64,000 nucleotides of DNA from contig NZ_CP121634.1 in the NCBI RefSeq assembly GCF_029714945.1, positions 2,625,001 to 2,689,000 of the forward strand, given 5' to 3'. Source of the stretch: Bradyrhizobium sp. CIAT3101 (lineage in GTDB: Bacteria > Pseudomonadota > Alphaproteobacteria > Rhizobiales > Xanthobacteraceae). Each line of letters opens with the position of its first letter. The first letter of the stretch is position 1. Below are positions 8,320 through 16,100 of the stretch, piece after piece. Below the pieces are notes generated by a model that saw only the letters and a list, made by a program, of their open reading frames with translations, made no database searches and was not told the origin of the DNA. A program made the translations under genes and the position numbers.

Positions 8320-9138
8320 ATGACAACGCCCACGGCGGTGGCGCTGGAAGATGCCAAGGTCGCGTTCCGGTTGGGGGACGGGCGGGTCTATACAGCGGTG
8401 GAGAAGGCCCATCTCGCGGTCGCCCAGGGCGAGTTCGTCGCCATTGTCGGCCCGACCGGCTGCGGAAAATCCACGTTGCTCAACGTCGCCGCCGGGCTGC
8501 TCAAGCCAGCTGCCGGCAGCGTCAGGATTTTCGATCAGCCGCTCGCGGGGTTGAACCGCGATGCCGGCTATCTGTTCCAGGCGGATGCGCTGTTCCCCTG
8601 GAAGACGGCGTTGGACAATGTCGCGATCGGGCTCGAAATCAAGGGCACGCCGCGCACCGAGGCGCTGCCGCAAGCGCAGAAATGGCTCACCTCCGTCGGT
8701 CTCGGCGCGTTTGCGGGCCGCTATCCGCACATGCTCTCAGGCGGCCAGCGCAAGCGCGTGGCGCTGGCGCAGGTCCTGATCCGCGACCCAAAGATCCTGC
8801 TGATGGACGAGCCGTTCGGGCCGCTTGATGCGCAGACGCGGCAGGTCATGGGCAACCTCCTGCTCGACTTGTGGAATGCCGACCGCAAGGCCGTCCTGTT
8901 CGTGACTCATGATCTCGAGGAGGCGATCGCGCTCGCCGATCGCGTCGTGATCATGTCGGCGGGGCCGTCCTCGCGCATCATAGGCGACTGGCGCGTGACG
9001 CTCGCCCGCCCGCGCGACATCTTCGAGGTGCGGATGGACAAGGAGTTCCATGCGCTGCATCGCGAGATCTGGAGCGTGCTCAAGGACGAGGTGATGAAGG
9101 GCTACGCCCAATCCAACCACGCGGCGGAGGCGGTCTGA
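8320..9138 (+). CDS. NitT/TauT-family ABC transporter ATP-binding protein
   Basis: The protein has 272 residues. The start at 8320 follows CGGAGG with a 6-base gap. Walker A is GPTGCGKST at about 44-52, the signature LSGGQRKRV, Walker B ILLMDEPFGPLDA, and the switch VTHDLEEA. It belongs to the SsuB/TauB/NrtD group that imports sulfonates, nitrate, cyanate, pyrimidine precursors and similar small anions or aromatics. The permease starts on its stop codon, and a matching binding protein lies 1.4 kb downstream beyond an oppositely oriented cupin gene. Confidence 0.9.
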   Translation: MTTPTAVALEDAKVAFRLGDGRVYTAVEKAHLAVAQGEFVAIVGPTGCGKSTLLNVAAGLLKPAAGSVRIFDQPLAGLNRDAGYLFQADALFPWKTALDNVAIGLEIKGTPRTEALPQAQKWLTSVGLGAFAGRYPHMLSGGQRKRVALAQVLIRDPKILLMDEPFGPLDAQTRQVMGNLLLDLWNADRKAVLFVTHDLEEAIALADRVVIMSAGPSSRIIGDWRVTLARPRDIFEVRMDKEFHALHREIWSVLKDEVMKGYAQSNHAAEAV

Positions 9139-9923
9139 TGTCGCGCGTTACGCTGCTTGCGTTGCAGGTCCTGGTCGCCGTTGTCTGCATCGTGCTGTGG
9201 CAATTGCTCTCCACCGTGCCGGTGTTCGGCAAGATTTTGCTGCCGCCGTTCTTCTTCTCCAATCCGGTCGACGTGTTCGACCAGATCGTCAAATGGTTCG
9301 TTTCCGGTGTGATCTGGAAGCATCTCGCGATCACGCTCTGGGAATCGATCCTCGCCTTCGTGATCGGCTCGCTCAGCGGCGTCCTGGTCGGCTTCTGGTT
9401 TGCGCGGCAGCCGCTGGTTGCCGCGGTGTTCGACCCTTACGTGAAGATGGCCAACGCGCTGCCCCGCGTCGTGCTCGCGCCGATCTTCGCGCTGTGGCTG
9501 GGGCTCGGCATCTGGTCCAAGGTCGCGCTCGGCGTGACGCTGGTGTTCTTCATCGTGTTCTTCAACGTCTATCAGGGCGTTAAGGAGGTCAGCCGTACCG
9601 TGCTCGACAATGGCCGCATGCTCGGCATGAGCGAGGGGCAGCTGATGCGGCACGTCTATTGGCCGTCGGCGCTGTCGTGGATGTTCTCCTCGCTGCACAC
9701 CTCGGTCGGCTTCGCCGTGGTCGGCGCCGTCGTCGGCGAATATCTGGGATCGGCCGCGGGGCTTGGCTATCTGATCCAACAGGCCGAAGGCGTGTTCGAC
9801 GTCGCCGGCGTGTTCGCCGGCATGTTCGTGCTGTCGGCTTTCGTCATCCTGATCGATTTTGGAGTGACGCTGGTCGAACGGCGCCTCCTGGTCTGGCGTC
9901 CAACCGTGGACAGTCGCGGCTAG
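9138..9923 (+). CDS. NitT/TauT-family ABC transporter permease
   Basis: The protein has 261 residues with about six membrane helices. The ATG at 9138 shares its A with the TGA of the ATPase gene, so translation is coupled. The cytoplasmic EAA loop is recognisable in VSRTVLDNGRMLGMSEGQ, as in SsuC/TauC. It forms the channel for the system encoded by 8320-9138 and, probably, 10558-11583. The substrate cannot be deduced. Confidence 0.88.
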   Translation: MSRVTLLALQVLVAVVCIVLWQLLSTVPVFGKILLPPFFFSNPVDVFDQIVKWFVSGVIWKHLAITLWESILAFVIGSLSGVLVGFWFARQPLVAAVFDPYVKMANALPRVVLAPIFALWLGLGIWSKVALGVTLVFFIVFFNVYQGVKEVSRTVLDNGRMLGMSEGQLMRHVYWPSALSWMFSSLHTSVGFAVVGAVVGEYLGSAAGLGYLIQQAEGVFDVAGVFAGMFVLSAFVILIDFGVTLVERRLLVWRPTVDSRG

Positions 9924-9931
9924 CGGAAGAA

Positions 9932-9956
9932 GGGCCCGCGCATCTGCGCGAGCCCC
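9932..9956. terminator. Hairpin between convergent permease and cupin genes
   Basis: GGGCCCGCGC pairs with GCGCGAGCCC across a 4-base loop with one mismatch. It lies between the stop codons of two convergent genes (9923 and 9969). There is no clear T-run, so it may act only as an RNA end-stabilising hairpin. Confidence 0.35.
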
Positions 9957-9968
9957 GATCGCAAATGC

Positions 9969-10418
9969 TCAATCCAGCAGCTTGACGTCGTCGGGCGCCT
10001 GCGGCGGGGTCTTGATCGCGATCGCCTTGACCTGGCCGCTGATCGGCTTGGTGCCGCCATGCGGCGTGCCCTTCGGGATGATGACGAGGTCGCCCGGCTT
10101 CACCGTCACTTCCTTGTCGCCGAGCCAGATCGTCCCGGTCCCGTCCAGGATGTACTGGATCTCGTTGGTGTTGGGATGCAGGTGTTTTGGCACATTGCCG
10201 ACCTGGATCGACACGGTCGAGCCATCGGCGGTCATGAACGTCTTCGAGCGGTAGCCGACCTGGTTGGCGGGACCGAGTGCGTCGCCTTCCATCTCGCCGG
10301 TATGGATGATCTGCGCGGTGATGTTTTCGGCGGCCAGCGCCGGCCCGAGCAGGTAGGTCGCGCCGCATCCGGCGACGAAGGCGGCGGTGATCGACAGCCC
10401 GGCAGCAAGGCGATTCAT
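9969..10418 (-). CDS. Exported cupin-domain protein
   Basis: The protein has 149 residues. GGGAGAA precedes the ATG. An N-terminal signal or anchor segment runs to about residue 30 (ending near GPALAAEN). A single cupin barrel follows, with HLHPNTNEIQYILDG (His-x-His...Glu metal-binding motif 1) and PKGTPHGG (histidine of motif 2). It is probably a periplasmic metal-binding cupin, with no catalytic assignment possible. It lies on the opposite strand inside what otherwise looks like one ABC operon, between the permease and its binding protein, so it may act on or sense the transported compound. Confidence 0.82.
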   Translation of the reverse strand: MNRLAAGLSITAAFVAGCGATYLLGPALAAENITAQIIHTGEMEGDALGPANQVGYRSKTFMTADGSTVSIQVGNVPKHLHPNTNEIQYILDGTGTIWLGDKEVTVKPGDLVIIPKGTPHGGTKPISGQVKAIAIKTPPQAPDDVKLLD

Positions 10419-10557
10419 GGACGATTCTCCCCATCAGGAATGCTTGTTGTGCACCCATGCTATTGCGCCGAAAGACCAATGGCCAGTGCCACTTAAGCGG
10501 TGCTTCTCAAGGCAGTCCCGCTGCTCTATGGTGCCGCCAGCCGAACGGAGGAAACCA

Positions 10558-11583
10558 ATGAAGAACACGATTGCCAGGCTCGCCGGCGCGCTGCTCGCGC
10601 TGACGCTCACCACCGGTCTTGCCGCAGCGCAAAGCAAGGTCACGATCGCGGTCGGTGGCGGCGCCTGCCTGTGCTATTTGCCGACGGTGCTGGCCAAGCA
10701 GCTCGGTGAGTACGAAAAAGCCGGCCTCAACGTCGACCTGGTCGACCTCAAGGGCGGCTCGGACGCGCTCAAGGCCGTGCTCGGCGGCAGCGCCGATGTG
10801 GTGTCCGGCTATTTCGACCATTGCGTCAACCTGGCGGCCAAGAAGCAGGAACTGCAGGCGTTCGTGGTCTATGACCGCTATCCGGGCCTTGTGCTGGTCG
10901 TCGCACCGTCGCACACCAACGACATCAAGTCGGTCAAGGATCTGGCCGGCAAGAAGGTCGGCGTCAGCGCGCCCGGCTCCTCCACTGACTTCTTCCTGAA
11001 ATATCTCCTGAAGAAAAACGGCCTCGATCCCGCCGGCACCGCGGTGATCGGCGTTGGCCTCGGCGCCACGGCCGTGGCTGCGATGGAGCAGGGGCAGATC
11101 GATGCCGCGGTGATGCTCGATCCCTCCGTCACCGTGCTTCAGGGCAGCCACAAGGATTTGCGTATCCTCAGCGACACCCGCACGCAGAAGGACACGCTCG
11201 AGACCTTCGGTGGTGAATATCCGGGTGGCGCGCTGTACTCGACCGTGGCCTGGGTCAACGGACACGAGAAGGAGACGCAGGCGCTGACCAACGCGATGCT
11301 GGCCACGATCGCCTGGATCCATTCGCATTCGCCCGAAGAAATCATGGCCAAGATGCCGGACGAGATGGTCGGCAAGAACAAGGATCTTTATCTCGCGGCG
11401 CTTAAGAACACGATCCCGATGTTCTCCGAGACCGGGAAGATGGATCCGAAGGGAGCGGACGCCGTGCTGGCGGTGTTCAGTGTCGGTTCGCCCGAGGTGG
11501 CCAATGCCAAGATCGACGTCAGCAAGACCTTCACCAACAAGTTTGTCGAACAGGCCAAGAAGACCACAGGGAGCGCCAAATAA
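10558..11583 (+). CDS. NitT/TauT-family ABC transporter substrate-binding protein
   Basis: The protein has 341 residues. CGGAGG lies 7 bases before the ATG. A Sec signal peptide ends near GLAAAQ. The mature protein is an NMT1/THI5-like periplasmic binding protein: YLPTVLAKQLGEYEKAGL, then DLKGGSDALKAVLGGSADV, VSAPGSSTDFFLKYLL, and an ATIAWIHSHSPEEI helix near the C-terminus. A CLC cysteine pair near the N-terminal ligand-facing strand (GGACLCYLP) is unusual. It should serve the ATPase and permease at 8320-9923. The ligand is unknown; the family covers sulfonates, aromatics and thiamine precursors. Confidence 0.87.
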   Translation: MKNTIARLAGALLALTLTTGLAAAQSKVTIAVGGGACLCYLPTVLAKQLGEYEKAGLNVDLVDLKGGSDALKAVLGGSADVVSGYFDHCVNLAAKKQELQAFVVYDRYPGLVLVVAPSHTNDIKSVKDLAGKKVGVSAPGSSTDFFLKYLLKKNGLDPAGTAVIGVGLGATAVAAMEQGQIDAAVMLDPSVTVLQGSHKDLRILSDTRTQKDTLETFGGEYPGGALYSTVAWVNGHEKETQALTNAMLATIAWIHSHSPEEIMAKMPDEMVGKNKDLYLAALKNTIPMFSETGKMDPKGADAVLAVFSVGSPEVANAKIDVSKTFTNKFVEQAKKTTGSAK

Positions 11584-11612
11584 CTGACGCGAAGGCTGGG
11601 TAATCAGGCGTC

Positions 11613-12317
11613 ATGACGTCACTGACCATTCATCGCGTTACGACGCTTGACCTTGCCGTGCGCCCCGTGATCTGGCCGTTCGCCGAGGAGCGGCGCGCCG
11701 AGATCGCCGCGCATTTCGCCGAGCAGCAGCGTGCGCGGCCGAAACTCTGGAACGGCAGGGTTCTGCTCGGGCGCGATGCCGTCTTCACCGACGGTCATCT
11801 CGCTGCGACCTATTTCGAGACGGATTTCGCCAGCTTCCTGGCCTGGCGCGATTGGGGCTTTCCCGATCCGGCCGTATTCAACGGGTTCGGCATGGGTGCG
11901 CTGCGCACGTCCGACGGCGCTTTCCTGATGGGCGAGATGGCGCATCACACAGCCAATGCGGGACGAATCTACTTCGCCTCAGGCACGCCCGATCTCGACG
12001 ATGTCAGGGACGGCACCCTCGACATTCCCGGCAGCGTCGTTCGCGAGCTCGAGGAGGAGACCGGCCTGCTCCCCGCTGATTATTCGGCGGAGACGGACTG
12101 GCACTGTGTCGTCACCGGCAGCGCACTTGCAATGATACAGATCCTCAACCTGGATATGCCGGGTGAGGCTGCGCGCGCGCGGATCGAAGCCAACCTGGCT
12201 CGCCAGGACGAGCCGGAGCTGTCGGCCATCCATCTCGTGCGCGGAATGGATGATCTCATGCCGGCCATGCCGCGATTTGTCACGGCCTTCATCGCGCAGC
12301 AGTTCGCTTCGCGCTGA
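11613..12317 (+). CDS. Nudix-fold hydrolase-like protein with incomplete Nudix box
   Basis: The protein has 234 residues. The core RELEEETGL exactly matches the second half of the Nudix box (REUxEExGU). The upstream Gly-x5-Glu half is not clear: the position seven residues before the RE pair is Leu rather than Glu. The glutamates that bind Mg in REUxEE are present, so diphosphatase activity is possible. It begins 29 bases after the binding-protein gene and may be part of the same transcript. The substrate is unknown. Related NUDIX proteins occur as conserved hypotheticals in Bradyrhizobiaceae. Confidence 0.7.
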   Translation: MTSLTIHRVTTLDLAVRPVIWPFAEERRAEIAAHFAEQQRARPKLWNGRVLLGRDAVFTDGHLAATYFETDFASFLAWRDWGFPDPAVFNGFGMGALRTSDGAFLMGEMAHHTANAGRIYFASGTPDLDDVRDGTLDIPGSVVRELEEETGLLPADYSAETDWHCVVTGSALAMIQILNLDMPGEAARARIEANLARQDEPELSAIHLVRGMDDLMPAMPRFVTAFIAQQFASR

Positions 12318-12327
12318 CGCGCGAGGC

Positions 12328-12356
12328 TTGACATCGCGCGGCCGAGCCCATGTGAT
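12328..12356 (+). promoter_or_regulatory. Candidate sigma-70-type promoter of the Liv operon
   Basis: TTGACA at 12328 is followed after exactly 17 bases by TGTGAT (4 of 6 matches to the -10 consensus). It lies just past the Nudix stop codon and 55 bases before the binding-protein start, which has a GGGAGG ribosome binding site. The -35 match is exact; the -10 is weak. Confidence 0.4.
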
Positions 12357-12410
12357 GGGCGCAAAAGCAAAACAAAAAATTGCAATGCACAATCGTCCAG
12401 GGAGGTTTAG

Positions 12411-13721
12411 ATGCGCCTGCGCATGGCTGCCCGCTTGGTACGTGGGCTGTTGGTCGCGATTGCAGCGATGGGCCTGACCGTTTCGGTTCAGGCTCAAGAG
12501 AAGAAGATCAAGATCGGCGTGATTTTCGACCTGACCGGCCCGCTCGCCGGCGGCGGCTCCGAGCTCGAATATCTCGGTACCAAGATCATCCTCGATCATT
12601 TCAGCAAGACCGGCGTCGAGGGCTACAAGGTCGAGGCGGTCTACGCCGACGCGCAGAGCAAGCCCGACATCGCCATCAACGAATCCGTCCGCCTGCTCGA
12701 GCAGGAGAAGGTCGACATGGTGCTCGGCTTCTTCTCCTCGGCGCAATGCGTGCCGGTTGCCGCCCGTGTCGAGCAGCTGAAGAAGTTCATGTGGATGACG
12801 ACCTGCATCTCGTCCGCCGTGTTCGCCGACAAGAACTACAAATACGTGTTCCGCCCGCAGGCGAGCGGCGACCAGTTCGGTGCAATGACGATGGATTTCA
12901 TCGCGCAGAACGCGCAAGGCAAGCTCGGCAAGGAGCCGAAGGATCTCCGCGTCGCCATCGTCCACGAGGACGGCTCCTATGGCGTCGACGTCTCCAAGGG
13001 CAACGAGGCCGGTGCGAAAAAGGCGGGTTTCAACGTCGTGCTGACGGAGGGCTATTCGGCGACCGCGCCGGATCTCTCCGCGCTGGTGACCAAGCTGAAG
13101 CGCGCCAAGCCCGACGTGATTTTCCACACCGGCTACAATCCCGACATCACGCTGTTGCTGCGGCAGGCGCGTGAGCAGGGCCTGAAGTTCGCAGCCCTCG
13201 TCGGCCATGGCGCCGGCTACGGCGTCTACGAGAAGTTGAAGGAGGGGATGGGCGCTGACGCGAGCTACATCTTCAACACCGATCCGATCTCGATCTGGCT
13301 GGCCAACCAGAAGACCATGAACCCGAAGCTTGCGCCCATCATCAAAATGGTCGGCGAGGAGTTCGACAAGATCAGGCCCGGCGTTGCCATCCGCTCCGCC
13401 CATGTCGGCATCGGCGCGTCCAACACCTACGTGTTCATGGATGACGTCCTGCCGCGCGCGATCAAGAAGTATGGCGGGGTCGATCCCGAGGCGCTGCGCA
13501 AGGCGTCGCTCGACACCGACATTCCGGAGGGTGGCACCATGCTCGGCTTCGGCGTCAAGTTCTACGGCGAGGGCACACCGATGGCGGGCCAGAACGAGCG
13601 CTCGTTCCCGGTCGTGATCCAGTACATCGACGATAAGTCCTCGGTGGTGTGGCCCAAGAGCCAGGCGCAGCGCGAAGCCGTGCTGCCGCTGCCGAAGGGC
13701 ACCACCTACAGTAACCAGTAG
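12411..13721 (+). CDS. Branched-chain-amino-acid-type ABC transporter substrate-binding protein
   Basis: The protein has 436 residues. GGGAGG lies 5 bases before the ATG. A Sec signal ends near SVQAQE. It is a type I periplasmic binding protein (LivK/AmiC fold): IKIGVIFDLTGPLAGGG at the start of the mature chain, HEDGSYGVDV, KPDVIFHTGYNPD, and a C-terminal tail GQNERSFPVV. The 436-residue length, longer than LivJ/LivK (about 370), and the relatives of this type suggest amides, aromatic acids or urea-like ligands as well as amino acids. It is the first gene of a complete five-gene transporter operon. A paralogue of equal length lies at 52543-53853. Confidence 0.9.
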   Translation: MRLRMAARLVRGLLVAIAAMGLTVSVQAQEKKIKIGVIFDLTGPLAGGGSELEYLGTKIILDHFSKTGVEGYKVEAVYADAQSKPDIAINESVRLLEQEKVDMVLGFFSSAQCVPVAARVEQLKKFMWMTTCISSAVFADKNYKYVFRPQASGDQFGAMTMDFIAQNAQGKLGKEPKDLRVAIVHEDGSYGVDVSKGNEAGAKKAGFNVVLTEGYSATAPDLSALVTKLKRAKPDVIFHTGYNPDITLLLRQAREQGLKFAALVGHGAGYGVYEKLKEGMGADASYIFNTDPISIWLANQKTMNPKLAPIIKMVGEEFDKIRPGVAIRSAHVGIGASNTYVFMDDVLPRAIKKYGGVDPEALRKASLDTDIPEGGTMLGFGVKFYGEGTPMAGQNERSFPVVIQYIDDKSSVVWPKSQAQREAVLPLPKGTTYSNQ

Positions 13722-13736
13722 CAGCGGAGCGTTGCG

Positions 13737-14507
13737 GTGCTGGAGGTCAGCAGGCTGGTGAAGCGGTTTGGCGGCTTCACAGCCGTCAACAACGTGTCGT
13801 TTAGGGTCGAGCAGGGCGAGATCCTCGGCCTGATCGGTCCCAACGGCTCGGGCAAGAGCACGATCTTCAACATGCTCTCCGGCACGCTGGCGCCGAGCTC
13901 AGGATCGATTCTGTTCGATGGCTCGGAGATCGCGGGGCTGGCACCGCACCGGATCATCAACCGCGGCATCGGCCGCACTTTCCAGATTCCGCGGCCGTTC
14001 CGGCGGCTCTCCATTTTCGAGAATGTCGCGCTTGCCGGATTCTACGGCCAAGGGCGCCACAGCCGCATCAAGGCCGAGGAGGCGGCGGAGCGGTCACTCG
14101 CGATGGTGGGCTTGCCGACCGATCGCCACGCCAGCGTTGACGGCCTCGGCGCAGCAGGCTTGAAGAAGCTCGAACTTGCGAAAGCGCTCGCCACTGCACC
14201 CAAACTTCTTCTCGCCGATGAGAGTCTCGGCGGCCTCGACGAGGCCGAGATGGACCAGGCCGCCGACATGCTGCGCAACATCCGCGACGAGCTCGGTATC
14301 ACCATCATCTGGGTCGAGCACATCATGGGCGTGTTGATGCGCGTGGTCGACCGCGTCATGGTGCTCGATCACGGCGAAAAAATCTCGGAGGGCCTGCCGA
14401 GCGCGGTCGCCGGTGATCCGCGCGTCATCGAGGTCTATCTTGGAACCGATGCCGAGACCACGCAGGCCGCGGCCGCTGAAGCGCGCCGCCGCGCGGGAGG
14501 CCAGTGA
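13737..14507 (+). CDS. livG: Liv-type ABC transporter ATP-binding protein (LivG), atypical signature motif
   Basis: The protein has 256 residues. GTG start at 13737, 15 bases after the binding-protein stop, with GCGGAGCG upstream. Walker A is GPNGSGKST and Walker B LLLADESLGG. The ABC signature, normally LSYGQQ or LSGGQ in LivG, reads LGAAGLKKLELAKAL, so the usual Ser-Gly-Gly-Gln is missing. The switch histidine is in WVEHIMG. It pairs with the next gene's ATPase. The degenerate signature suggests that one ATP site of the heterodimer is weak or non-hydrolysing. The DNA around it shows no frameshift. Confidence 0.88.
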   Translation: MLEVSRLVKRFGGFTAVNNVSFRVEQGEILGLIGPNGSGKSTIFNMLSGTLAPSSGSILFDGSEIAGLAPHRIINRGIGRTFQIPRPFRRLSIFENVALAGFYGQGRHSRIKAEEAAERSLAMVGLPTDRHASVDGLGAAGLKKLELAKALATAPKLLLADESLGGLDEAEMDQAADMLRNIRDELGITIIWVEHIMGVLMRVVDRVMVLDHGEKISEGLPSAVAGDPRVIEVYLGTDAETTQAAAAEARRRAGGQ

Positions 14508-15211
14508 TGCTGGAGCTTCGCGGCGTCAATGCCGGCTATGGCACGTTCCCGGCGCTGTTCGACGTCAATCTCGACGTGAAGGCCGGCGAGGCCGTCGGCG
14601 TCATCGGTCCGAACGGCGCGGGCAAGACCACGCTGATGCGTGTCATCTCGGGCCTGATCCGTCCCACGCGCGGATCAATCAGGATGGAAGGCGTCGATGT
14701 CATCGCCACACCGCCGCACAAGATCGTCAGCCTCGGGATTGCGCATGTGCCCGAGAACCGGCGGCTGTTTCCGCAGCTCTCGGTCGACGACAATCTCAAG
14801 ATGGGCGCCTTCATGAAGGAGGCGCGGGGGAAATACGCCGAGCGTCTGGAGGTCGTGTTCGATCTGTTTCCGCGATTGAAGGAGCGGCGCCACCAGATGG
14901 CCGGCACCATGTCCGGCGGCGAGCAGCAGATGTGCGCGATCGGCCGCGCGCTGATGTCCAATCCGAAACTTCTGCTGCTCGACGAGCCCTCGGCCGGGTT
15001 GGCGCCGGTCGTGGTGCAGCAGGTGTTCGAGCTGGTGAAGCGGATCCGCGCCAGCGGGCTGACGGTGCTGATCGTCGAGCAGAACGTGCAGCAGGTGCTG
15101 CGCGTGGTCGACCGGGCCTATCTGATCGAGGCCGGCACGATCCGCGCCTCGGGCACCTCGGCCGAGATGCTGGCGAGCGACACGGTCAAGGAAGCGTATC
15201 TCGGGGTGTGA
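14507..15211 (+). CDS. livF: Liv-type ABC transporter ATP-binding protein (LivF)
   Basis: The protein has 234 residues. The ATG at 14507 overlaps the upstream TGA by one base (TGATG). It has Walker A GPNGAGKTT, a canonical signature MSGGEQQMCAIGRAL, Walker B LLLLDEPSAGLAP and IVEQNVQ at the switch. Normal LivF length and motifs. It is expected to form the heterodimeric ATPase with the LivG-like protein and to provide the intact signature motif of the pair. Confidence 0.92.
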   Translation: MLELRGVNAGYGTFPALFDVNLDVKAGEAVGVIGPNGAGKTTLMRVISGLIRPTRGSIRMEGVDVIATPPHKIVSLGIAHVPENRRLFPQLSVDDNLKMGAFMKEARGKYAERLEVVFDLFPRLKERRHQMAGTMSGGEQQMCAIGRALMSNPKLLLLDEPSAGLAPVVVQQVFELVKRIRASGLTVLIVEQNVQQVLRVVDRAYLIEAGTIRASGTSAEMLASDTVKEAYLGV

Positions 15212-15218
15212 GGGGCAT

Positions 15219-16100
15219 ATGCAGGCGTTCCTGGATATTTTCGACATCTATCTGCTGGAGGCCGTGATCAACGGGATCCTGCTCGGCGGCGTGCTGGCGC
15301 TGCTCGCGCTCGGGCTGAACCTGATCTTCGGCGTCATCGACGTGACCTGGATCTGCTACGCCGAGCTCGTGATGATCGGCATGTACGCCATGTACTTCAT
15401 GGTCCAGTATTACGGCATCAGCTATTTCATCGCCGCGCCCCTGACCATCCTGCTGGTCGCGATCCTCGGCGCGCTCTTGCATTATCTCGTGATCGCGCCG
15501 CTGTTGACGGCGCCGCCGATCAACCAGCTGCTTGCAACCGGCGGCGTGCTGTTCGTGTTGCAGAGCTTTGCCACCGTCGCCTTCGGCATCGACTTCCGCA
15601 ACCTCGGCATCCGCCTGCCGGTGCTCGCCTTCGGCGACATGAATTTCAGCTACGCGCGACTTCTGTCGTTCCTGGCGGCGCTGGTCGGCATGGTCGCGGT
15701 CTATCTCTTCATGACGCGCACCTTCACCGGCACCGCGATCCGCGCCATCTCGCAGGACCGCCAGATCATGGCGCTGATGGGCGTCGACACCAGGCGGATC
15801 TATCTCATCACCTCCGCGATCGGCGGCGGGCTGGCCGGACTAGCCGCCTGTCTGCTGGTGCTGCAATATGACGTGCACCCCTTCGTCGGCCTCTCCTTCG
15901 GTCCGATCACCTTCCTGATCTGCGTGCTCGGGGGTCTCGGCAATTTCATCGGCGGCTTCATTGCGGCCTTCGTGTTTGCCGAGATCATCTCGCTGGGTGG
16001 TCTGTTCTCCGATCTCGAATGGGGCTACGTGCTCGCCTTCGCCTTCTTCATCGTCATGATGTTCATCCGGCCCGCGGGCCTGCTCGCGAGGCGCCGATGA
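15219..16100 (+). CDS. livH: Liv-type ABC transporter permease (LivH)
   Basis: The protein has 293 residues and about eight membrane helices. The N-terminal INGILLGGVLALLALGLNLIFG is the LivH signature region. The cytoplasmic coupling stretch AIRAISQDRQIMALMGVDTRR is present. It starts 7 bases after livF and overlaps livM by four bases. It forms half of the membrane channel for the substrate delivered by the 12411-13721 protein. Confidence 0.92.
   Translation: MQAFLDIFDIYLLEAVINGILLGGVLALLALGLNLIFGVIDVTWICYAELVMIGMYAMYFMVQYYGISYFIAAPLTILLVAILGALLHYLVIAPLLTAPPINQLLATGGVLFVLQSFATVAFGIDFRNLGIRLPVLAFGDMNFSYARLLSFLAALVGMVAVYLFMTRTFTGTAIRAISQDRQIMALMGVDTRRIYLITSAIGGGLAGLAACLLVLQYDVHPFVGLSFGPITFLICVLGGLGNFIGGFIAAFVFAEIISLGGLFSDLEWGYVLAFAFFIVMMFIRPAGLLARRR

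Noticed and set aside
10186..10200. Second sigma-54-like sequence (TTGGCACATTGCC)
   Set aside because: It lies within the cupin coding sequence and the TTGGCAC and TTGC blocks do not have the required spacing.
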